Assembly: GCA_937927885.1 (NCBI GenBank)
Contig: CALEZJ010000562.1
Coordinates: 1-5,601, forward strand
Length of the DNA: 5,601 nucleotides
Source: an uncultured Paracoccaceae bacterium
Lineage (GTDB): Bacteria > Pseudomonadota > Alphaproteobacteria > Rhodobacterales > Rhodobacteraceae
Direction of reading: 5' to 3'
The notes beneath the pieces were generated by a model. It did no database searches, was not told the origin of the DNA, and saw only the letters and a program-made list of their open reading frames with translations. Position numbers and translations under genes: made by a program. How positions within the stretch are numbered: position 1 is the stretch's first letter; every line of letters begins with the position of its first letter. Below are positions 1 to 5,191 of this stretch, one piece after another.

Positions 1-207
1 GGTTGAAGGAGCCCAAGCCGCCACCTGCCCCAGATCGACAATCGGCACCACCAGATCGGTGCGTGTGAAGGAGAGGGCGCGAAAGGAAGACATGCGGGAC
101 ATTTCAGACTCAGGGTGCTGAAATAAGACCTTGGCCAGTTCTCGGGCCAATAAATGGTCCAGAACCGCCCCAACGCGCGCCTCTTTCGGGCGGAACAGGA
201 AACGCAT
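1..207 (-). CDS. Unrecognised protein, N-terminal part only (runs off window start)
   Basis: An open minus-strand frame starts with ATG at 207 and stays open to the window edge, giving 69 residues and no stop. The translation begins MRFLFRPKEARVGAVLDHLL and has a balanced, protein-like composition with an amphipathic stretch (about residues 8-30) and a hydrophobic strand-like stretch (LVVPIVDLG, about 53-61). A purine-rich GGGGAAA lies a few bases before the ATG and could be a ribosome binding site. In-frame alternatives are GTG at 237 and ATGs at 102 and 93; an in-frame stop lies at 247-249. I recognise no family and assign no function. The strong hairpins at 267-346 would fall in its leader or upstream region. 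It could be a chance ORF in GC-rich DNA, but the opposite-strand frames here look less protein-like. Confidence 0.4.
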   Translation of the reverse strand, partial: MRFLFRPKEARVGAVLDHLLARELAKVLFQHPESEMSRMSSFRALSFTRTDLVVPIVDLGQVAAWAPST

Positions 208-266
208 GCGTTTCCCCGCCCGTGGCGACCCCGGCACCGCTAGACCCTATCCGCAAGCCCGACAGA

Positions 267-325
267 GGCCAGCGCCCGACCCGGCGGGCGAGAAGCGCCC
301 GCCATGGGCGGGGCGGGCGCTGGCC
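267..325. repeat. Large nested GC-rich hairpin
   Basis: The outer arms are a perfect 12-bp inverted repeat, GGCCAGCGCCCG at 267-278 and its complement at 314-325. Inside lies a second perfect 8-bp hairpin, GGCGGGCG at 283-290 and CGCCCGCC at 296-303, with a 5-base loop. No T tract follows on either strand, so it is not a standard intrinsic terminator. The pairing is read directly from the sequence; any function is unknown. Confidence 0.6.
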
Positions 326-346
326 GGTGGCTTTGGGCCACCGGCC
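322..346. repeat. Perfect 10-bp hairpin overlapping the preceding one
   Basis: GGCCGGTGGC (322-331) and GCCACCGGCC (337-346) form a perfect stem with a 5-base loop. Its left arm shares GGCC (322-325) with the right arm of the 267-325 structure, so the two stems cannot both form in full. It has no following T tract. It may act in the leader RNA of the minus-strand ORF starting at 207, or be a leftover of a small palindromic element. Confidence 0.6.
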
Positions 347-470
347 GACAGGCGGCACCCGCAGCGAATGACCTCGGCGATGGCCTCGGCCAATGACGCG
401 TATCAAGGAACAATTTCCCTGTCTTTCGACTGACGTTGGAGGGCGCAGACACTTTTTCCGAACCCTGTTA

Positions 471-482
471 GAAACTGTCGAA
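471..482 (+). repeat. Left arm of 12-bp inverted repeat flanking the low-GC gene
   Basis: GAAACTGTCGAA here is repeated exactly in inverted orientation at 1199-1210. The arm lies 26 bases past the stop codon of the minus-strand gene at 509-1213. Confidence 0.55.
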
Positions 483-508
483 GCTTGGCATGGAATCTGA
501 AACGACCG

Positions 509-1213
509 TCAGTCCCGAACACCTGTAACTTTGGTTGCCTCTAAACGATCATCGTTCTCAACGATCCAGTCTTCCAGTTTCACTATTAAGTCAGCCCAGA
601 CTTCATTGTATTCATGTTCAAATATCTTCATGCATTGGTCCACAAAGGAAAGGTGCTTCTCACCATGGATCTGGGTCCAGCGGTTCGAAAATTGGGTTTC
701 TTTTTCGTCATGGGCGACATTTGAATAGCCCGCCACCAAGCCCTCGAAGTTTGGATGAGCGCTTTCTGACAGGATGCCATACAGTCTTGCAAGGCCGGGA
801 TACCGTTTGTCACACTTTCCCAGAATAGTGACGATGTTAACTGACTGATGATTCGTAGAGTTATCACGCGACCCGAGAAGGAGAACGCTGGTTCTTTCCC
901 CAAACGAGTGGAAATCCAGTTCATCGTCCAATACCTGCTGAATTGGCTGGTTTAGGTAGATCAGCGTGGCAAGTGTCTCAAATCCGCTGCGCAATAAGAT
1001 TCGCGCGCCAAGGCCATGCCCCTGCCTATGTAAGGTATACGACTGGCTGAGCAAATCCGTCACCCTCCAGAACGTTGCCTCGCGTAGAACCCAGCATCGG
1101 AACGGCGCCTTCCATTTGTAGGCGACAGGGCATCGTTTCAGTAGGCCCGCGACTTTGATGCACTCCATTCGGGATGCCTGCCAGCGAGCAAGGTTGTGTT
1201 CGACAGTTTCCAT
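509..1213 (-). CDS. Hypothetical protein of unknown function, low-GC, probably acquired
   Basis: The ORF encodes 234 residues from ATG at 1213. An in-frame TAA lies four codons upstream, so no longer start is possible; no good Shine-Dalgarno precedes it, and Met16 is an alternative start. I cannot name the family with certainty. The protein looks cytosolic and mostly helical, with no signal peptide or membrane span. Two stretches look like conserved cores: LLRSGFETLATLIYL (residues 73-87) and YGILSESAHPN (145-155). A buried R..E helix followed by a Y..LSE..HPN helix resembles uncharacterised DUF5677-like proteins seen in genomic islands; this is from memory and tentative. GC is about 50 % by hand count over 541-1200, against about 70 % in a sampled stretch of rpiA, and codon use differs accordingly, which suggests horizontal transfer. 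It stands alone, with no partner gene on its strand. A defence or HEPN-like role is conceivable, but no canonical Rx4-6H motif is evident. Confidence 0.75.
   Translation of the reverse strand: METVEHNLARWQASRMECIKVAGLLKRCPVAYKWKAPFRCWVLREATFWRVTDLLSQSYTLHRQGHGLGARILLRSGFETLATLIYLNQPIQQVLDDELDFHSFGERTSVLLLGSRDNSTNHQSVNIVTILGKCDKRYPGLARLYGILSESAHPNFEGLVAGYSNVAHDEKETQFSNRWTQIHGEKHLSFVDQCMKIFEHEYNEVWADLIVKLEDWIVENDDRLEATKVTGVRD
1199..1210 (-). repeat. Right arm of 12-bp inverted repeat, inside codons 2-5 of the low-GC gene
   Basis: TTCGACAGTTTC is the exact reverse complement of 471-482. It lies directly after the start codon of the minus-strand gene and encodes its residues E-T-V-E. Outside the 12 bases the match breaks down apart from isolated bases. 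Confidence 0.55.
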
Positions 1214-1274
1214 TGAGGAAGTTTAGCTGATCTTGAGACAGGAAGGAATGACTCCAAAGCGCTCAAGCCGCCGA

Positions 1275-1284
1275 CGGGACATTT
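1275..1284 (-). repeat. One of three copies of AAATGTCCC around the low-GC segment
   Basis: The 9-mer AAATGTCCC occurs on the minus strand at 96-104 and 1276-1284 and on the plus strand at 1558-1566. The first two share a longer context, CGGGACATTT on the plus strand followed by (T)CA. Three copies within 1.5 kb are more than chance would give. They may be remnants of mobile-element ends, or the third may simply be part of the rpiA operator-like palindrome. Confidence 0.35.
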
Positions 1285-1320
1285 TCATCAACTCGTAAAC
1301 ATCGGATCAAGACGCTCGAT

Positions 1321-1474
1321 CTGCCCTCACCCCCCAAAATCAGACACCGCAGCACCCCACGCGCCGGGTCCTTCCCCTCGGGCCGCTCTCAACCCCCGCC
1401 TTGCACGCCGCCACCAGCTTGCGCTCGGCCCCGTTCAGCCACAGCGCCTCGATCTCTGCCCACACCCCTGCCAT
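1321..1474 (-). pseudogene. Frameshifted N-terminal remnant of a host gene
   Basis: An ATG at 1474 follows a strong ribosome binding site (a GGGGGGAGGG run about 4 bases upstream) on the minus strand. The first frame reads MAGVWAEIEALWLNG, then ERKLVAACKAG, and continues as unlikely Arg/Gly/Cys-rich sequence to a TGA at 1340-1342 (44 residues). In the frame one base earlier the text becomes protein-like again, ERPEGKDPARGVLRCLILGG, ending near 1329. Removing two bases from the GAGA run (plus-strand CTCTC, 1386-1390) joins the two parts into one open frame of about 48 residues. The join resembles the start of pentapeptide-repeat-type proteins of Rhodobacterales (an R.xVLR.LILGG pattern), which is a recollection and not proven. 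The coding signal stops where GC content falls, suggesting that the rest of the gene was lost or displaced. The alternative is a genuine 44-residue protein. Confidence 0.5.
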
Positions 1475-1493
1475 CCGCCCTCCCCCCAAACCC

Positions 1494-1525
1494 GTGGGGC
1501 AAACCTTTCCCAAAGGTTAATCCAC
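1494..1525. repeat. Dyad between the gene remnant and rpiA
   Basis: AACCTTT (1502-1508) and AAAGGTT (1512-1518) form a perfect 7-bp inverted repeat around CCC. An outer GTGG (1494-1497) and CCAC (1522-1525) extend the symmetry with nearly equal spacing. It lies upstream of both the minus-strand remnant and rpiA, so it could be an operator or a leader hairpin for either. Confidence 0.45.
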
Positions 1526-1540
1526 CTTCCTAACCCCTTG

Positions 1541-1578
1541 ATTTTTCGTCAATCGAAAAATGTCCCATCCGTGGGACA
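1541..1578. promoter_or_regulatory. Two abutting palindromes upstream of rpiA (possible operators)
   Basis: ATTTTTCG (1541-1548) pairs with CGAAAAAT (1554-1561) around a 5-base centre. Immediately adjoining and sharing base 1561, TGTCCCA (1561-1567) pairs with TGGGACA (1572-1578) around TCCG. Both are perfect. They lie about 28-65 bases upstream of the putative rpiA -10, where an activator or repressor would bind. No known regulator is assigned: TTGA-N7-TCAA at 1539-1552 is one base too long for an FNR/FnrL box. Confidence 0.45.
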
Positions 1579-1581
1579 CCG

Positions 1582-1611
1582 GGTGCAAAATCACCGTCCG
1601 GGTGCTATAAG
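1582..1611 (+). promoter_or_regulatory. Putative rpiA promoter
   Basis: TATAAG at 1606-1611 is a good -10 candidate, and transcription would begin near 1618, leaving a short leader of about 20 bases before the ATG. The -35 region (about 1583-1588, GTGCAA) is poor and sits within another small dyad, GGTG (1582-1585) and CACC (1592-1595). A weak -35 next to upstream palindromes would fit a promoter needing an activator. Confidence 0.35.
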
Positions 1612-1636
1612 GCGGCTGAGTCCGAAGGAGCCCGCC

Positions 1637-2413
1637 ATGCCGCTCACCCCCATCGACCGCGCCAAATATGCCGCCGCCCGCCGCGCCGTCGACCTTGTCG
1701 AGGACGGCATGAAGCTGGGTCTCGGCACCGGCTCGACCGCCGCCTGGATGGTGCGCGCGCTGGCCGAGAGGGTGCGCGAGGAAAACCTGCGCCTGACCTG
1801 CGTGCCCACCTCGACGCGCACCGCCGACCTCGCGCGCGAACTCGGCCTGAACGTGGTCACCCTCGACGAGGCGGGCTGGCTCGACCTGACGATCGACGGC
1901 ACCGACGAATTCGACGCCGACCTCTGCCTGATCAAGGGGGGCGGCGGCGCGCTCTTGATGGAAAAGATCGTCGCCACCGCCTCGGATCGCATGGTGGTGA
2001 TCACCGACGCCTCGAAGGAGGTGAAGACGCTGGGCAACTTCCCGCTGCCGGTCGAGGTGGTGCCCTTCGGCTGGCAGGCCACCCGGATGCTGCTCGAGGA
2101 ACTCCTGTCGGCCATGGATGTGATGGGAACCACGGCCAGCCTGCGCATGAACGGCGCGCGGCCCTTCCTGACCGACGAGGGCAACCACATCCTCGACCTC
2201 GCGCTGGGCCGCATCGGCAACCCGCGACAATTGTCTCTGGCGATCAACCAGGTGCCGGGGGTGGTGGAGAACGGACTCTTCATCGACATCTGCGACGCGG
2301 TGGTGATCGGCTACGGCGACGGGCGGGTGGAACTGCGCGACCTCACCGCAGGCACCGTCGAACACGAACGCATCCTGTTCGAGGACGAGACCAACATCTT
2401 CCGCGACCTCTGA
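1637..2413 (+). CDS. rpiA: Ribose-5-phosphate isomerase A
   Basis: RpiA interconverts ribose 5-phosphate and ribulose 5-phosphate in the non-oxidative pentose phosphate pathway, in the cytosol. The ATG at 1637 is chosen because GAAGGAG lies 6 bases before it; the frame is open further upstream to 1538, but that part runs through the promoter region and is not protein-like. The product has 258 residues, somewhat longer than the E. coli enzyme (219). Family motifs are complete: GLGTGSTA (28-35) in the phosphate-binding loop; DGTDEFD (87-93) carrying Asp87 and Asp90; and KGGGGALLMEK (100-110) carrying Lys100 and the likely catalytic base Glu109. These match E. coli Asp81, Asp84, Lys94 and Glu103 in spacing. 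DEGNHILD later in the protein corresponds to the conserved GN motif. gor follows after 116 bases, probably with its own promoter. Confidence 0.96.
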   Translation: MPLTPIDRAKYAAARRAVDLVEDGMKLGLGTGSTAAWMVRALAERVREENLRLTCVPTSTRTADLARELGLNVVTLDEAGWLDLTIDGTDEFDADLCLIKGGGGALLMEKIVATASDRMVVITDASKEVKTLGNFPLPVEVVPFGWQATRMLLEELLSAMDVMGTTASLRMNGARPFLTDEGNHILDLALGRIGNPRQLSLAINQVPGVVENGLFIDICDAVVIGYGDGRVELRDLTAGTVEHERILFEDETNIFRDL

Positions 2414-2447
2414 CTCCGCCCCAACCCTGCGCGCGCCCTGTCCTCCC

Positions 2448-2480
2448 GGGGCGTCCGCCGACACGGCGCCCCTTGGGTTT
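2448..2480 (+). terminator. Weak candidate terminator after rpiA
   Basis: GGGGCG (2448-2453) can pair with CGCCCC (2467-2472), or alternatively CGCCG (2456-2460) with CGGCG (2464-2468). Either is followed by the T-rich TTGGGTTTT. The stems are short and the T tract is interrupted, so termination would be partial at best. The T-rich part overlaps the proposed gor -35. Confidence 0.25.
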
Positions 2481-2501
2481 TCCCGGCCCCGCGCTTAGGT
2501 A
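2473..2501 (+). promoter_or_regulatory. Putative gor promoter, sigma-70 type
   Basis: TTGGGT (2473-2478) and TAGGTA (2496-2501) are separated by exactly 17 bases, and transcription would start near 2508, giving a leader of roughly 22 bases. The TTG core and the TA..T-like -10 fit the relaxed promoters common in Rhodobacterales. The gor ribosome binding site is GGAG, about 8 bases before the ATG. Confidence 0.4.
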
Positions 2502-2529
2502 GGGGCAGCACCTGAACCGGAGACCCGCC

Positions 2530-3885
2530 ATGCCCAGTTTCGACTATGATCTGTTCGTCATCGGCGGGGGGTCAGGCGGGGTGCGGGCGGCGCGGATCGC
2601 CGCGGGCGAATACGGTGCCCGCGTCGCGCTGGCCGAGGAATACCGCATGGGCGGCACCTGCGTGATCCGGGGATGCGTGCCGAAAAAGCTGATGGTCTTT
2701 GCCGCAGGCCATGGCGCGGGCATCGACGAGGCCGCCGCCTATGGATGGCGGGTCGAAAAAGGGCGCTTTGACTGGTCCGCCTTTCGCGCGAAACTGCATG
2801 CGGAACTGAACCGTCTGGAATCCGTCTATACCCGCAATGCCGAGGCCGCCGGGGTCACCATCCTGCCCCAGCGCGCGACCCTGATCGACCCGCATACCGT
2901 GGCGCTGGCCGACGGCCGCAGGGTGAGCGCCGCGCATATCCTGATCGCCACCGGTGGCACGCCCTTCGTGCCCGAGCATTTCCGCGACCTTGGCGCCTGG
3001 ACGTCGAACGAGGTGTTTCTGGCGGAAAGCCTCCCCGCGTCGATCCTGATTGTCGGCGGCGGATTCATCGCCTGCGAGATGGCCGGGATCCTGCAGGGGC
3101 TGGGGGTGCAGGTCACGCTGATGTATCGCGGCGCGCAAATCCTGCGCGGCTTTGACGAGGATGTGCAATCCCATGTCGCCGCCGCCCTGACCGCGCAGGG
3201 CGTCACTGTCGAGGTCAACACCGACCTTTCCACGCTTGACCGCAACGCTCACGGGTTCACCGCCCGCGACAGCCAGGGGCGAAGCCGCGACTTCTCGCAG
3301 GTGCTCTTTGCCACCGGGCGCGTGCCCAACACCGCCGGGCTGGGGTTGCAGGAGGCCGGTGTGACCCTGGCTGCCAATGGCGCGGTGCCGGTCGATGCCT
3401 GGTCGCAGACCAACGTTCCGTCGGTCTTTGCGGTCGGCGACGTGACCGAGCGCATCACCCTGACCCCGGTCGCCATCCGCGAGGGGCATGCCTTTGCCGA
3501 TACCGTGTTTGGCGGGCGCCCCACGAAGGTCGATCACGCCGATGTCGCCAGCGCCGTCTTTACCCGCCCGGAGGCCGGCAGCGTGGGCCTGACCGAGGGC
3601 GAGGCGCGCGCCCTTGGCGCGGTCGAGATCTACATGGCCAGTTTCCGCCCCATGCAGACCGCCTTCATCGACGCCCCGACCAAGGCGCTGTTCAAGCTGG
3701 TCGTGGCGCGGGACAGCCGCCGCGTTCTGGGGTGCCATATCGTCGCACCCGGGGCGGGCGAGATGATCCAGTTGGCCGCCGTGGCGATCAAGATGGGCGC
3801 CACCAAGGAGGATTTCGACCGCACCATGGCCGTCCATCCCACGATGAGCGAGGAAATCGTGCTGCTGCGCAAACCGGTCCGCTGA
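2530..3885 (+). CDS. gor: Glutathione-disulfide reductase (NADPH, FAD)
   Basis: This cytosolic flavoenzyme reduces glutathione disulfide to two glutathione with NADPH and acts as a homodimer. The 451-residue product has the family's usual length. The FAD-binding GGGSGG (12-17) is near the N-terminus. GGTCVIRGCVPKK (41-53) holds the redox pair Cys44 and Cys49. The NADPH fold has GGGFIACEMAG (176-186), followed by Arg200 and Arg206, placed where glutathione reductases bind the 2'-phosphate of NADPH; this favours gor over lipoamide dehydrogenase or other NADH-dependent relatives. The second FAD motif FAVGDV comes next, and the C-terminal interface ends with HPTMSEE, giving His436 and Glu441 with the spacing of the human catalytic His-Glu pair. 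The VIRGCVPKKLM form of the disulfide motif is typical of alphaproteobacterial and plant enzymes. The start is supported by GGAG about 8 bases upstream. hflK follows after 148 bases. Confidence 0.95.
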   Translation: MPSFDYDLFVIGGGSGGVRAARIAAGEYGARVALAEEYRMGGTCVIRGCVPKKLMVFAAGHGAGIDEAAAYGWRVEKGRFDWSAFRAKLHAELNRLESVYTRNAEAAGVTILPQRATLIDPHTVALADGRRVSAAHILIATGGTPFVPEHFRDLGAWTSNEVFLAESLPASILIVGGGFIACEMAGILQGLGVQVTLMYRGAQILRGFDEDVQSHVAAALTAQGVTVEVNTDLSTLDRNAHGFTARDSQGRSRDFSQVLFATGRVPNTAGLGLQEAGVTLAANGAVPVDAWSQTNVPSVFAVGDVTERITLTPVAIREGHAFADTVFGGRPTKVDHADVASAVFTRPEAGSVGLTEGEARALGAVEIYMASFRPMQTAFIDAPTKALFKLVVARDSRRVLGCHIVAPGAGEMIQLAAVAIKMGATKEDFDRTMAVHPTMSEEIVLLRKPVR

Positions 3886-3959
3886 GGCGCGCGCAAGGGA
3901 ACACGGCGGCGAACGCGGCGGAAAACACTCGCCGTCAGGAACCAATCGGGGCGATTTGC

Positions 3960-3988
3960 CTTGAATCCTCGGCCAAGGTGCCCAATTC
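3960..3988 (+). promoter_or_regulatory. Candidate heat-shock (RpoH-type) promoter of hflKC
   Basis: CTTGAA (3960-3965), a 15-base spacer and CCCAATTC (3981-3988) resemble the sigma-32 pattern CTTGAA, 13-15 bases, CCCCAT-T. Transcription would begin near 3995, about 38 bases before the hflK ATG. E. coli hflKC lies in an operon with sigma-32 promoters upstream, so heat-shock control would be plausible. The -10 match is imperfect. Confidence 0.4.
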
Positions 3989-4022
3989 AGGCACGATGAC
4001 CGAACAATGACAGACCTGAACC

Positions 4023-4030
4023 AAGGAGAG
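4023..4030 (+). promoter_or_regulatory. Ribosome binding site deciding the hflK start
   Basis: AAGGAGAG lies 3 bases before the ATG at 4034, with its GGAG core 5-8 bases away. An in-frame ATG at 4007 has no comparable site and would place this sequence inside the coding region, so 4034 is preferred. Confidence 0.75.
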
Positions 4031-4033
4031 GCC

Positions 4034-5191
4034 ATGTCAGGCAATTCACAGGGGCCCTGGGGCGGCGGCGGAAATCGCGGCGGCTCGGGCGGCGGCGGAG
4101 GGAACCGACCTTCGGGCGGCGGCGGCGGCGGGAACGGGCCCGAACGCCCGCAGATCCCCGAGATCGAAGATCTGATGCGCAAGGGCCAGCAGCAGCTGAA
4201 GGTGCTGATGGGCGGACGCGGCGGCGGATCGAACGGTCAGGGCGGCGGGCGCGGCGGATCGGGCCCGGGCCTGACCCGGCGCGGCGTGGTGCTGGGCCTC
4301 GTGGGTCTGGCGGGGCTGTGGCTGTTTGCCTCGTTCTATACCGTCCAGCCCGAAGAGCGCGGCGTGGAACTGCTGTTCGGCGAGTATTATCGCACCGTGG
4401 ATGACGGGCCGCATCTGGCACCCTGGCCTTTCGTGCGCGCGGAAATCGTGCAGACCACGACCGAACGGGTGACCGAGGTCGGCACCGGGCGCTCGGCGCT
4501 GGACACCGGTCTGATGCTGACGCGCGATCAGGCGGTGGTGGACATCGAATTCCAGGTGGTCTGGAACATCGATGACCCCTCGGCCTTCCTGTTCAACCTG
4601 GCTGACCCGACAAACACCGTGCGCGCGGTGGCGGAATCGGCGATGCGCGACATCATCGCGCGGCGCGAATTGTCGCCGATCCTCAATCAGGACCGCGCGA
4701 GCATCGCCTCGGACCTGCGGATCGCGGTGCAATCGCTGCTGGATTCCTACCGCTCCGGCATCAACGTGATCCGGATCAACTTTGACCGCGCCGACCCGCC
4801 GCGCGAAGTGATCGACAGCTTCCGCGAAGTGCAGGCCGCCCGTCAGGAACGCGACCGGCTGGAGCGGCAGGCCGATGCCTATGCCAACCGGGTGCTGGCC
4901 GGAGCGCGCGGGGAAGCGGCGCAGATCCTCGAACAGGCCGAAGCCTACCGCGCCGAAGTGGTCAACGCCGCACAGGGCGAGGCGAGCCGTTTCATCGCGG
5001 TCTGGGAAGAATACCGCAACGCGCCCGACGTGACGCGCCAGCGGATGTATCTGGAAACCATGGAGCGCGTTCTGGGCGCCATGGACCTGACGATCCTTGA
5101 CAATGTCACCGGTCCGGGTGGTCAGGGCGTGGTGCCCTACCTGCCGCTCGACAGCCTGCGTGGCAACGCCAGCCAGGGGGGCACCCGATGA
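4034..5191 (+). CDS. hflK: FtsH protease modulator subunit HflK
   Basis: HflK forms, with HflC, a large inner-membrane complex of the SPFH (band 7) family that encloses and modulates the ATP-dependent protease FtsH. The product has 385 residues from the ATG at 4034. A Gly-rich, low-complexity cytoplasmic tail (about 1-36 and 60-79) surrounds the conserved IPEIEDLMRKGQQQLKVL segment (41-58). One membrane span follows (about 84-104), then the SPFH domain beginning at QPEERGVELLFG. A charged Ala/Glu/Arg-rich coiled coil lies at about 264-320 (RQERDRLERQADAYA and onward). The C-terminus carries the VVPYLPLDSL motif typical of HflK. The gene overlaps hflC by 4 bases (ATGA), so the two are translationally coupled and made together. 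The tail is encoded by runs of GGC triplets, which could vary in length without shifting frame. Confidence 0.95.
   Translation: MSGNSQGPWGGGGNRGGSGGGGGNRPSGGGGGGNGPERPQIPEIEDLMRKGQQQLKVLMGGRGGGSNGQGGGRGGSGPGLTRRGVVLGLVGLAGLWLFASFYTVQPEERGVELLFGEYYRTVDDGPHLAPWPFVRAEIVQTTTERVTEVGTGRSALDTGLMLTRDQAVVDIEFQVVWNIDDPSAFLFNLADPTNTVRAVAESAMRDIIARRELSPILNQDRASIASDLRIAVQSLLDSYRSGINVIRINFDRADPPREVIDSFREVQAARQERDRLERQADAYANRVLAGARGEAAQILEQAEAYRAEVVNAAQGEASRFIAVWEEYRNAPDVTRQRMYLETMERVLGAMDLTILDNVTGPGGQGVVPYLPLDSLRGNASQGGTR

Larger units (their letters stand above)
208..508. other. Intergenic segment without a convincing gene
   Basis: This 300-base stretch lies between the start of the partial minus-strand ORF and the stop of the minus-strand gene at 509. 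Open frames cross it on both strands, but their translations are Arg/Pro/Gly-rich and look like by-products of high GC. It contains the overlapping hairpins at 267-346 and short direct repeats (AATGAC at 366-371 and 390-395, CCTCGGC at 372-378 and 383-389). Base composition falls from very GC-rich before about 350 to more balanced after about 400, which may mark the left edge of the low-GC segment. No clear promoter or terminator for the gene at 509 was found. Confidence 0.5.

Noticed and set aside
131..433. Plus-strand frame of 100 codons in the left intergenic region
   Set aside because: The translation is Arg/Pro/Ala-rich with no ribosome binding site, it crosses the strong hairpins, and it opposes the more protein-like minus-strand frame.
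1539..1552. FNR/FnrL-like box TTGA...TCAA before rpiA
   Set aside because: The half-sites are 7 bases apart instead of 6, and the sequence is better explained by the 8-bp palindrome at 1541-1561.
1538..1636. Upstream extension of the rpiA frame
   Set aside because: It runs through the palindromes and the -10 candidate, and a strong ribosome binding site marks the ATG at 1637.
1517..2464. Long minus-strand frame opposite rpiA (315 codons)
   Set aside because: It is the antisense shadow of rpiA, with His/Val/Gln-rich low-quality translation and no family motifs.
3903..3935. Terminator hairpin after gor (ACGGCG / CGCCGT)
   Set aside because: The stem is only 6 bp with a 21-base loop, and no T tract follows.
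4007..4033. Earlier ATG for hflK
   Set aside because: It has no ribosome binding site, and the clear one at 4023-4030 serves the ATG at 4034.
2572..4182. Very long open frame on the minus strand opposite gor (536 codons)
   Set aside because: It lies antisense to a certain gene, its translation is His/Gly/Pro/Arg-rich, and long antisense frames are expected from the high GC of third codon positions.
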